21,894 nucleotides of DNA from Bilophila sp964369665. Its GTDB lineage: Bacteria; Desulfobacterota; Desulfovibrionia; Desulfovibrionales; Desulfovibrionaceae. The translations under genes and the position numbers were made by a program. The notes beneath the pieces were generated by a model. That model was not told the DNA's origin and did not search any database. It saw only the letters and a list, made by a program, of their open reading frames with translations. The number at the start of each line of letters is the position of its first letter. Positions within the stretch are counted from its first letter, which is position 1. The stretch is from the NCBI GenBank assembly GCA_964369665.1, contig CAYJFS010000009.1:1-21894 (forward strand), in the 5' to 3' direction. Shown here piece after piece: positions 1 through 8,370 of this stretch.

Positions 1-3000
1 TAAAATTTTTTGGTTATTATTTGAATATGCCTTCCCTATAAAACCAGCTCCTTGAGACTTAAAAGTAAAATCTTTTTTTTCCACAACTGGTTCTAATGGA
101 CTCATACACACAGGAAAAAACATAGGAAAATCCGGACCTATTGGTCCTGCTGGTTCTGATTTTTCATAGATTTCTGGACCACCTAAAGCTTCTGCATAGG
201 CACCACCAGCCTCAAATCTTTTTTGAAGACCAACAATACGAGTTACACTCCTATCCTTTCCTTTTCCAGAACGAAGATCTTCAAATGAAAGCACATATGG
301 ATTCTTTGTATCTTCTGGCGTTGTTGTATAATATAATCCATACGTTGGATCATACAACTGCCAACGGCCATTAACAAAGGCCTCCATAACTACATGTCCG
401 TTTCCTTTAGGAAAATTATAAAGGCCAACATGCCGAGTTGGAATATTCATAGCAGAACATAGTGCAGCAACAATATGAGCCCATGTACCACATGCTCCTG
501 TTCGATCAAGTAAAGATGACTCTGGATTCCCTTGAGGAAGTGAAGCAATCTTATGATTTTTACTTACCTGCATAAACAAAACAATTTTTTCATGATCTGT
601 TAAATTTTTACCTTCAACAATTTTTGTTGCTAGTTTGACAATACCTTTTGAGATAGGAAGTCCAAAATAACGCAGATTATTTTGAGGATTATCTCTAGTT
701 AAAAAAGGTTTTTGATTTTCTTCTGAAAGTAATATTGCTTGTTCTTCATCAGGAGGAGTTACTAAAATTTCAATCCGCTCTATCTCCAAAGGCTTTTTAT
801 TATTTTGTAACCGTACATCAAGAAAACTAACATCTTCATCTATTGTAACAGTATGCTCCCATACTTTCCCAGAAAAACCTTTTACGGAAGCAAGTATGGT
901 ATTCCTTTGAAGATCTTCTAATTTTTTTTTGTAACCTACCTTCCATATAGCTATATCACAATTGCCTTCCTGGTTATCTTTAAAAGTAATAATAACTCTT
1001 TTTATATATGCTGCTCTTCCTAAACCTAATAAAAATTCTATAGGTTCTTTTAAAGGATCAAGGGTAATAGGTGATACTCCTTTTAATAGAGCCTCAACCT
1101 CTTTTTTATCAATTTGTAGAGACGTTGCAAGAACTTTTGATTTAGGTGTTATATCTTCACATGTACCAATTACATCATCTATAGCTAAACTAGGGAAAGA
1201 TATAGGAAGAAGATTTTTTCTAAAACATTCACGATAATAATCTAATCTTTCTGCATACTGTGCAATAAACTTGTTTTTTGTTATTTTAACTAACTCATGA
1301 AGCTGTTTGCTGTGATAATCCTGATAATCAATACCTACATACCAACCTAAATCCTGTGGCCGAAGAAGTATATTTGCTTCTTTCCATACTTTTTCTCCAG
1401 TACACTGAATTACAGCATTACGTAATGGTACAAAGCTTAAAATATTCCCCTCTCCTATAGATTGTATTTTTAAAGCAAAAATTCCTTCTTCTTCATCAAA
1501 ATACTTAATGCGAAGTATATGCAAAGGCCAACTAAAATGGTCAGGTACAGATTGCTCGGGAAGAACAGCTTTAATATAGACATTGTGCCTAGTACCTCCA
1601 GAAAGTGCATTGTTATGTATACGATAACCATTCTGGAAAGACCTTCCATAGCCAAAAAATTGTTCATCTTTATCATTAGCAACGACAAGAGGCATCCAGT
1701 CAACCCCTGAAAGACACATAGGACCATTAAAAACATTATCATGACTAGTGTCTATTCTTGTTGATGTTAGAGTAGCTGGATTAATAATAGATATCTCTCC
1801 AATTAATGGAGATTTTTCTCCTTCTATCCAGTCAATATTCAACAAAAACTGTTTTTTAGGATTAGTATCATAACGTAACCAATAACCACTGTCATATAAA
1901 TACAAAGTATTAAGTAAAGAAATCATACCTTTTTTAGCTTCTGATATGCCTTGAACAAAATTATACAGAGTAGCTGTACTCACTAAATGAGCATTCAAAA
2001 CATGTGTAGCATTTGGAACCTCTTCATAAAATATACCTTGAGGTGTTGATGCATAAAGCCCTCCCTTTTCTATTGGTACAGAGTAGGCTTTAATAGCTTC
2101 CTGCAATAATTGAACGTAGGGTATATCAGGGATAGTTCTTCCTGCATCTATAGCCTTTTTGAATGCCATAATTATATATGGCTGACTGAAAGAAGATGAC
2201 CATAAAGCAGGAGTATATACATCATTATATACGTTTGGACATGAATATAGCCAAATACTGGCACCTGAGTTAGAACAATTTGTTTTATTGTCATAAAGCC
2301 ATTGGTAAGCAGAATTTTCATTAATTCTATGAATATTTTCCTTTGTTACCAATGTATTAAAAATATTACTAAAATTTTTAATAAAGTTTTCAGGTATAAT
2401 GCGCTTAGTAATAAAATTTTCATATTGACCTAGATTAGTTAAAGCTTGTTCTGCTACAACAAAAGGTGATATTGAAGCAAAAAAAGATTCTCCATCTTCA
2501 TGGATCATAGTTATGACACCTTTTTCAGTAAGACCCCAAAATGCTGGTGGTGTTTGTTGTGGAAGTGGTTTAAGTTCAGCCTTCTTAATAATGACTTCTT
2601 TCCAGGGTTTATTTACCATATTAACATATGTACGTGCTTTATATACCCAAGAGTTAATAATAGAAGCATTGCTTCCCAATAATTCAAGATTTTTAATTGT
2701 TTCTTCAAGACAACTTGTATTATGGATACTGTGTCCTATATCTGAAATTCTTAAAGGAACTGTCCATGTTCTCCATTTATTATTATTAGAAAAAAATAAG
2801 TCACCATCACGTATGTCTTGATAATCAACACCAGGAACAATAGAGCGAATCTGGACGGCAATATTTGTTAGTTGTTCATCCTTATAAACAAAATCTAACT
2901 CAAAAGGTGCTTCTCTTGAAAAATTTTGCCATGCTTTAGGAATCGTGAACCGTATAGCAGCAGAGTTCTGTATACTTGGATTAGCAACTTTTTTAAGACG

Positions 3001-3951
3001 ACGAACATAACGTCCATCAAATTGTATCCTATCTCCCCAACCATTGCTAAAAATACCTGTAGATCCCTTCAGGTCATTCTTTTGCCCAATATCTAAAACA
3101 ATAGATGATCCAGATAATGGATCACGAAGAACAACAGTATCAAAAGGAATATCTTGAACTTCCAACCCATAAGGATTTATTAAGCGTATTTCAAATGTTG
3201 ATGAAACAGTGTTGTCACAACACAACCAATAACCTGTATCATAATTGATTAACTTATCTTGCAATGATTGTAGACCACGTTGATACCATTGTATAAAAAT
3301 CTTACTATCACTTGCTTGATCCAACCCTCTCAAAGCAAGTAATACCTGAATATGACCATTAAGATGATGGACATGTGCTACTTTAGCAAGGCTTGAACAT
3401 TGAATTTTTTTAGAAAATTTAATAAATGATTCAAACCAAATATTTTTATCATCTTCAAATAATATTCCACCCTTACTCAAAGGTATAAAAAGTATAGCAC
3501 TTGCTTGTTCTGCTGCATCAAGATACTTTTTATTTTGTGTAACTTTATATGCAGCAAGCAACCCACGTATACCTAAGGCTTGTGTATACGCACCATAATA
3601 CATACTATTCATCTTTGTAGAAGAACATAAACAAGAATCTTTTCTTAACCATACAGCAAACCCATTAGGTAACTTTTGCAAAGTATCGTAAAGATAGTTA
3701 GCATAAGTCTCTAAATTTTGTGCATCAAGCTGAGTACATGTATCTTGATAAGGAATTTTAGTATAAGAAATAAGCTTTTCAGCTACATCTCTTAATGAAA
3801 AACTAAAAGGCTTTTCTTTTAAAATGGGATTAGATAAAACATTCTTTGAAGACTCAACAGCCTCAACAAATAAACAAAAATGTATATTGTAAAATACAAA
3901 AAGTACAAAAAATACAAAAATAACTAATGATTTTTTTACGCTAGTAAACAT
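1..3951 (-). CDS. Large exported protein with two GlcE-type epimerase domains and a C-terminal transglutaminase-like domain (partial, 3' end off the left edge)
   Basis: The frame is open for all 1317 codons from ATG 3951 to the window edge; I read every codon and found no stop. An AAAGGG Shine-Dalgarno lies 7 bases before the ATG. Residues 1-32 are a hydrophobic signal peptide or anchor (possible cleavage after FVEA), so the protein probably acts outside the cytoplasm. Residues ~117-246 look like a worn copy of the D-glucuronyl C5-epimerase C-terminal domain (HLNGH 196-200, YDTGYW 237-242). Residues ~585-700 are a better copy (FYEEVPN 641-647, HVLNAH 650-655, YDSGYWLRYD 686-695). The stretches between and after look beta-rich and I do not recognise them. 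A transglutaminase-like core follows with C1154 (ACGTW), H1186 (GNGHVV) and D1201 (YDPTYG). Human GLCE has a catalytic Tyr in EEYP; here it is Val. Activity on a secreted or surface glycan is inference. Confidence 0.85.
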   Translation of the reverse strand, partial: MFTSVKKSLVIFVFFVLFVFYNIHFCLFVEAVESSKNVLSNPILKEKPFSFSLRDVAEKLISYTKIPYQDTCTQLDAQNLETYANYLYDTLQKLPNGFAVWLRKDSCLCSSTKMNSMYYGAYTQALGIRGLLAAYKVTQNKKYLDAAEQASAILFIPLSKGGILFEDDKNIWFESFIKFSKKIQCSSLAKVAHVHHLNGHIQVLLALRGLDQASDSKIFIQWYQRGLQSLQDKLINYDTGYWLCCDNTVSSTFEIRLINPYGLEVQDIPFDTVVLRDPLSGSSIVLDIGQKNDLKGSTGIFSNGWGDRIQFDGRYVRRLKKVANPSIQNSAAIRFTIPKAWQNFSREAPFELDFVYKDEQLTNIAVQIRSIVPGVDYQDIRDGDLFFSNNNKWRTWTVPLRISDIGHSIHNTSCLEETIKNLELLGSNASIINSWVYKARTYVNMVNKPWKEVIIKKAELKPLPQQTPPAFWGLTEKGVITMIHEDGESFFASISPFVVAEQALTNLGQYENFITKRIIPENFIKNFSNIFNTLVTKENIHRINENSAYQWLYDNKTNCSNSGASIWLYSCPNVYNDVYTPALWSSSFSQPYIIMAFKKAIDAGRTIPDIPYVQLLQEAIKAYSVPIEKGGLYASTPQGIFYEEVPNATHVLNAHLVSTATLYNFVQGISEAKKGMISLLNTLYLYDSGYWLRYDTNPKKQFLLNIDWIEGEKSPLIGEISIINPATLTSTRIDTSHDNVFNGPMCLSGVDWMPLVVANDKDEQFFGYGRSFQNGYRIHNNALSGGTRHNVYIKAVLPEQSVPDHFSWPLHILRIKYFDEEEGIFALKIQSIGEGNILSFVPLRNAVIQCTGEKVWKEANILLRPQDLGWYVGIDYQDYHSKQLHELVKITKNKFIAQYAERLDYYRECFRKNLLPISFPSLAIDDVIGTCEDITPKSKVLATSLQIDKKEVEALLKGVSPITLDPLKEPIEFLLGLGRAAYIKRVIITFKDNQEGNCDIAIWKVGYKKKLEDLQRNTILASVKGFSGKVWEHTVTIDEDVSFLDVRLQNNKKPLEIERIEILVTPPDEEQAILLSEENQKPFLTRDNPQNNLRYFGLPISKGIVKLATKIVEGKNLTDHEKIVLFMQVSKNHKIASLPQGNPESSLLDRTGACGTWAHIVAALCSAMNIPTRHVGLYNFPKGNGHVVMEAFVNGRWQLYDPTYGLYYTTTPEDTKNPYVLSFEDLRSGKGKDRSVTRIVGLQKRFEAGGAYAEALGGPEIYEKSEPAGPIGPDFPMFFPVCMSPLEPVVEKKDFTFKSQGAGFIGKAYSNNNQKIL

Positions 3952-3958
3952 TAAATAT

Positions 3959-3964
3959 CCCTTT
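3959..3964 (-). promoter_or_regulatory. Ribosome binding site of the large epimerase/transglutaminase gene
   Basis: On the minus strand AAAGGG sits 7 bases before ATG 3951, one of the clearest Shine-Dalgarno sequences of the locus. It supports this start and suggests independent initiation after the 101-base gap. Confidence 0.65.
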
Positions 3965-3974
3965 TAATATACCA

Positions 3975-3992
3975 ATATTAAAGCTTTAATAT
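3975..3992. repeat. 18-bp perfect palindrome in the gap before the large epimerase/transglutaminase gene
   Basis: ATATTAAAG is followed at once by its exact reverse complement. It lies in the only sizeable gap of the minus-strand cluster, just upstream of the Shine-Dalgarno of the downstream gene. On the minus strand no T-run follows it, so it does not look like an intrinsic terminator. A minus-strand TATAAT (plus-strand 4021-4026) lies about 30 bases upstream, but I see no good -35 box. It could be an operator or simply AT-rich chance. Confidence 0.4.
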
Positions 3993-4052
3993 CTATAATT
4001 AAAACTCTAATAAAAATACAATTATAAAGTATACATATTGAAAAATGCTTAT

Positions 4053-7019
4053 TTAACGACAAGATCTTACAGGATTACACTGCAATTTAGATATGGCCTT
4101 CCAGTAATGCTCTGCTTGTGTTTCCCAATTGTACAAAACCTTATCCACAGCAAGCTTTTTACGTGCCTCTCCCAAAAATTCTGGCATATCCGCTATTTTA
4201 TCAAAAGCTTTTGCTGCTAAACCTGGTTTTGTTATATCAGTCACAAGTCCAAAGCCTGTCTGCTCTATATATCGATGAAATGAAGGAAGATCATTAGCAA
4301 GAGTAGGTAGTTCAGCCTGAATAAACTCAAACATTTTATTAGGATTACAGTAAAATGTATTCATATCAATAGCAGAATAAGGTATTATTCCAACATCAGC
4401 TGTACATGTCCAATAAAGTAACTCTTCCTGAGGAACAGCTTCTTTAAAAAAGACTCGATCTGCACAGTTGTATTTTTTTACTATATTCTGCAATTTATTT
4501 AAAAGCCGACCATTCCCCATAAAAACTAAAACCAATGTAGGGTTGGTTACCATACTCATAGCCTTAGCGAGTACTTCCAAATTTCTATATGGAGAAAGCC
4601 CCCCTTGATATAATAAAATAAACTTGTCTTTAGACAAAGAAAAATATTTTCTTAAAAGATCTCCAGATTTATTAATATTTTTAGGTGGGGTAACTGCATT
4701 AAACATCTCTATAGGTTCAGGAATCTTATATCTATTTGCTAAATGGATAGCAATGTCTTTGTTCACTGTAAATGTTACAGCTGTATGAGTTATATATTTT
4801 TGCTCTATGGCAAACATAAATGCTTTTTGTTTTTTAGAAAAAACTTTTTGCTCAAGATAAAGTTCATGTGAATCATAAACAAGTGGGACATTCCACTCCA
4901 TAGCTAAATCTTTTGCAGTTTTCAGTGCAGGTAAATCATGAGCCTGTACAACAGAAGCTTTATAGTGCTTTGCAGCTTCATAAAACGCATTATCAAATGG
5001 TAATGGAATTCCATGAATACTGCCATAATAACATAAACGTAGTAAACCATAAAAACCTAAAAAGCTCACCCTATACAAAGTGTTAAACAAACGCTGAAAA
5101 GGCATTTCTTGCAATAATTTAGCAAATGCCATAGCTTTATAATATGCAGGACATTCTGGAACTATGCGTTTAAGGCCTATACGATGCACTACAATCTCAC
5201 CCACATAATCAATTTTATCTTCTAGATCATGACTGAGAGCAATAATAATACCTGTCCACCCTTTCTCTTGAAGAGTCTGAGCTTGTTGAATGATACGCCT
5301 ATCAATATTTTGATCATGACAAATCATCAAATAACTAATCTTATTATAAGTTTGTTCTTCCCATGTCGCATATCTTTGAAGACTAGAAGCTTGATCACGA
5401 AGTTTCTGACAAAAATTATGGTATGATTTTAATTTATCTGAAAAAAATCCTATAATTTTTCCAAATAGCTTATATTCTAAATTTTGCTTTTTTTTATCTT
5501 TTTCCATCTGTCGCTTTTCTGATAAAATAATTTCTCTCATATCTTTTATTTGAAGCAATAAAGATTTTTGCTGATTATCCTTTTTAATATAAAAAGACTG
5601 GTGATTGCTTTTTAGTTGTTTTATATCATGCATCCAATATTCTTCTAATAAATAATCACCATATAAAGAAAGGCTTAATATGATTAAGTCTTCTCCAGGA
5701 AGACGCCAGTAGGTAGCATCCTTTATTTCTCTCACAACAACATTATTTGTATTCATTCCTAATGCTATCTTGTGTAAAAGAATTTTTATATTAGCTCGAA
5801 AACAAAAAAGATATCCATAACAACTAAATACTGCTTTTAAAGCAGATATATCATATGAAAACTCTCCTTTTAAAACATCAAACGAAGCAAACTTTATGTA
5901 TTGTTTACCATCATAAATCTCAATAAATATACGGCCATCATTTTCTGCATAACCATTAATAGACAACCTACTTTCATGATCAACATCTTTAACCATAAAA
6001 GAACATAATATTTCGCTATTTTGAGAAAGTATATGTCCATATCCAACCTGGGTATACTTATTAAGGTAGTATGAGCTTGTTGCCAAACTAGAAAGATTGC
6101 TTACACGATAAACACTTTCTTCCTTAAAAATAATCTCACCTGCACTACGGGTTACAGATAAAGCCTCAACAGGCTTAAAAGAAGATGAATAAAACCCAAC
6201 AGGTAATTTAAATTTTTTATTATAAGCAAATAAACTTATACACTCTGTACGGACAGTTTGCACTTTTTCCGGCATATTATGTAATAAAAAAGCAGACATA
6301 TAGCCAGCTTCATTTGAAGAAAGTTCGCTGTTACTACTATGAGATTTTATTGAAGCACTTCCACATTGTGGACAACGTAAATAGGTCAAACTTTTAAAGT
6401 CTGGTTTTTGTAATATAGAAAGAATTTCCTGTTCAAAGGAAAGACGCTTTCGCCTATCCCCTGTAAGAACTTGAACCTGACATTTCCATAAACTTTTAGC
6501 AAAAAAACCTCTATGATCCCAAGGGAAGAAAGATGCTTTATGATAATTTACATGATACCTTTCACCACATTCACCACAATTAACCATACCTTCTTCAAGT
6601 TTTTCTAAAATAGGAGTAGTTAATAACACATATTGTGAAGCCACACGTGAAATTTCTCTAATAGCACGTATTCTTTCACTTTCTGTAAGATGTTCTAAAA
6701 CATCATTACACATAACTAAATCAAAAGAGTTCTTCTGAAATGGAAGTTCAAGAATAGAACCCTGTTTAGTATTACACTTAACACGTGAAAGAGCCTCCAT
6801 ACTAATATCCAATCCTGTTACATCTCTATCTTTAGGTAGCCTATTAGTAACAAAACCATCGCCACAGCCTACATCAAGTATTGTATGTGCATCATCTGGC
6901 AAAATTGTTAATATATCTCTGAGGGTTTCTTTTTGATACACCTCTGTAGTTTGATCCCAAATAGCTGCTTGTTCATAAAAAAAAGATGACTTATCATTCA
7001 ATTGTTTATTATCTGTCAT
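4053..7019 (-). CDS. Methyltransferase-glycosyltransferase fusion protein
   Basis: This 988-residue protein joins two enzymes. Residues ~25-140 are a class I SAM-dependent methyltransferase (Methyltransf_11 type): glycine-rich SAM loop ILDVGCGDG at 47-55 and CNDVLEHL at 104-111. Two CxxC pairs, C148/C151 and C216/C219, may bind a metal. Residues ~270-460 look like beta-sandwich sequence without a family I can name. Residues ~480-545 are lysine/glutamine-rich and probably coiled coil. Residues ~560-980 resemble a GT-B glycosyltransferase of the GT1/GT4 type (SPYRNLE 809-815, NPNKMFEFIQAELP 891-904, near the usual nucleotide-sugar-binding end). There is no signal peptide, so it should act in the cytoplasm, adding and methylating a sugar of the exported glycan. 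It starts 14 bases after the preceding gene ends, so cotranscription is likely. Acceptor and sugar are unknown. Confidence 0.85.
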   Translation of the reverse strand: MTDNKQLNDKSSFFYEQAAIWDQTTEVYQKETLRDILTILPDDAHTILDVGCGDGFVTNRLPKDRDVTGLDISMEALSRVKCNTKQGSILELPFQKNSFDLVMCNDVLEHLTESERIRAIREISRVASQYVLLTTPILEKLEEGMVNCGECGERYHVNYHKASFFPWDHRGFFAKSLWKCQVQVLTGDRRKRLSFEQEILSILQKPDFKSLTYLRCPQCGSASIKSHSSNSELSSNEAGYMSAFLLHNMPEKVQTVRTECISLFAYNKKFKLPVGFYSSSFKPVEALSVTRSAGEIIFKEESVYRVSNLSSLATSSYYLNKYTQVGYGHILSQNSEILCSFMVKDVDHESRLSINGYAENDGRIFIEIYDGKQYIKFASFDVLKGEFSYDISALKAVFSCYGYLFCFRANIKILLHKIALGMNTNNVVVREIKDATYWRLPGEDLIILSLSLYGDYLLEEYWMHDIKQLKSNHQSFYIKKDNQQKSLLLQIKDMREIILSEKRQMEKDKKKQNLEYKLFGKIIGFFSDKLKSYHNFCQKLRDQASSLQRYATWEEQTYNKISYLMICHDQNIDRRIIQQAQTLQEKGWTGIIIALSHDLEDKIDYVGEIVVHRIGLKRIVPECPAYYKAMAFAKLLQEMPFQRLFNTLYRVSFLGFYGLLRLCYYGSIHGIPLPFDNAFYEAAKHYKASVVQAHDLPALKTAKDLAMEWNVPLVYDSHELYLEQKVFSKKQKAFMFAIEQKYITHTAVTFTVNKDIAIHLANRYKIPEPIEMFNAVTPPKNINKSGDLLRKYFSLSKDKFILLYQGGLSPYRNLEVLAKAMSMVTNPTLVLVFMGNGRLLNKLQNIVKKYNCADRVFFKEAVPQEELLYWTCTADVGIIPYSAIDMNTFYCNPNKMFEFIQAELPTLANDLPSFHRYIEQTGFGLVTDITKPGLAAKAFDKIADMPEFLGEARKKLAVDKVLYNWETQAEHYWKAISKLQCNPVRSCR

Positions 7020-7033
7020 TACTTTAATCTCAC

Positions 7034-8338
7034 TTATACAGGATAACAGTATTCAGAGTTGTACCTTCTAAAAACATCACTCATCTGTCTAAAAAGATCT
7101 ACATCTGTCTTTTTAGATAGTTCGTCTAATAACATAATATGGAATTTATGGTATTCAAAAGCCAAAGGCAAAGTAAGCATTCTTACTGGAATCTTACATT
7201 CAACAAAATGCTCTCCAGGGTTAATAACAATTTTGGGTAACTGGGTATGTTTGTAAAAAGCACCATTAAAATCACATAGATAGAAATTAAGTTCGCCCTC
7301 TACATTAGATATATATTTCATAGATAGCAACAAATAATCTTGGAAGCCACTATCTGGAATACACTTCAACCCTTTAAAGTTTATATAGTTATGCTGTTCA
7401 AGCTTACCTGTACTATCATCATTTTTATTACAAAATACAAAATTATCATTGTCAAATTTTAAATCAAGACCAGTGAGCCAAAGACCACTTTTTTCATTAT
7501 TATAATTATATAATAAATTTATTCTAGTGCATGCATCTTCTAAACTAAAATTTTTAACTAATAATTCCTTTACACTACCATGTAGCCTACATTGAATCTG
7601 ACGACTAAATACTTTTGGAACATCATAGTTACTCCATACACCAGAATCCATATATCCTGAAAGCTCTTTAAATCCTTCTATACCTCTTTCAAGATGTATA
7701 ATAAAACTACTTTCTCCAAATTGAATAAGATTCATAAGAGCAACTAAAGAAAAAAGGTGTGCATTAAAAATATGTGTATTGTTAGGTAGTTCTTCATAAA
7801 AAACTCCATTTTTTAAAGAAAATGCTAAACCTCCTTCTTCTATTGGTTTTACAACTATTTGCATAGCACGACATGCTGTTTCTAAATACTCTTTATCATT
7901 TGTATATAAAAACCAGTGCAAAAAAGCCATTGCTACATGAGACTGTCCATAAGAACTAATCCATGGTGGCTTAATATGATCTCCAAAATAATCAACATGA
8001 TATAAATAATACCAAATGCTTGTATTATCTATGTGAGTTTCATTCAACTTAAGCCAATCCATTGCAGCCTGAGCTCCATAGAGTGATCTGGGATCAGGCA
8101 ATTCTTCTATAGGAGTATAGCGAGGTATAAGATACTTAGTTTTTTTAGTATAAATACTCCCTGAAGCAACTCCATGACTGGCCTGTAAAGCAACTTCAAA
8201 AGGATTATATATAATCTGACCATCAGCTGCCTTAAAACGAATAACATCATTACTATCTGGTTCTGTCCATACATAACATGCTGATGCAGTCTTCTGCTTT
8301 TTAGGTATAAAACAAGATTCTAAAAGCCTTTTTAACAT
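7034..8338 (-). CDS. D-glucuronyl C5-epimerase C-terminal-domain protein
   Basis: The protein has 434 residues, no signal peptide and no clear membrane segment. Residues ~85-255 match by eye the C-terminal (alpha/alpha toroid) domain of heparan glucuronyl C5-epimerase: PPWISSYGQSHVAMAF (124-139) parallels the GWYSAMAQGQA segment, FYEELPNNTHIFNAH (180-194) the WYEEYP..VLNGF segment, and MDSGVWSNYD (230-239) the YDTGSGTIYD segment. Of the three catalytic tyrosines known from human GLCE (468, 528, 546), only the second is kept (Y238); the others align with L184 and L252. It may therefore be a sugar-binding or altered enzyme. Residues 260-434 are a beta-rich tail. It lies 32 bases after the ABC/radical-SAM gene. 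AGGA is only one base before the ATG, so initiation is probably coupled; an in-frame stop just upstream rules out a longer start. Confidence 0.8.
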   Translation of the reverse strand: MLKRLLESCFIPKKQKTASACYVWTEPDSNDVIRFKAADGQIIYNPFEVALQASHGVASGSIYTKKTKYLIPRYTPIEELPDPRSLYGAQAAMDWLKLNETHIDNTSIWYYLYHVDYFGDHIKPPWISSYGQSHVAMAFLHWFLYTNDKEYLETACRAMQIVVKPIEEGGLAFSLKNGVFYEELPNNTHIFNAHLFSLVALMNLIQFGESSFIIHLERGIEGFKELSGYMDSGVWSNYDVPKVFSRQIQCRLHGSVKELLVKNFSLEDACTRINLLYNYNNEKSGLWLTGLDLKFDNDNFVFCNKNDDSTGKLEQHNYINFKGLKCIPDSGFQDYLLLSMKYISNVEGELNFYLCDFNGAFYKHTQLPKIVINPGEHFVECKIPVRMLTLPLAFEYHKFHIMLLDELSKKTDVDLFRQMSDVFRRYNSEYCYPV

Positions 8339-8370
8339 ATCCTATACAACAAAATAAATTTTACTAAAGT

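Noticed and set aside
1..530. Transglutaminase-like domain as a LapG protease for the adhesin at 21099
   Set aside because: LapG is a small stand-alone periplasmic protease; this domain is the end of a giant protein in another operon with no LapD nearby.
962..1237. 91-residue plus-strand ORF
   Set aside because: It is antisense to the large minus-strand gene, and I see no ribosome binding site or recognisable domain.
1470..1742. 90-residue minus-strand ORF, hydrophobic in translation
   Set aside because: It lies wholly inside the large epimerase/transglutaminase gene in another frame; that gene's reading frame carries recognisable domains.
3975..3992. Palindrome as intrinsic terminator of the methyltransferase/glycosyltransferase gene
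   Set aside because: The stem is AT-only apart from one GC step and no T-run follows on the minus strand.
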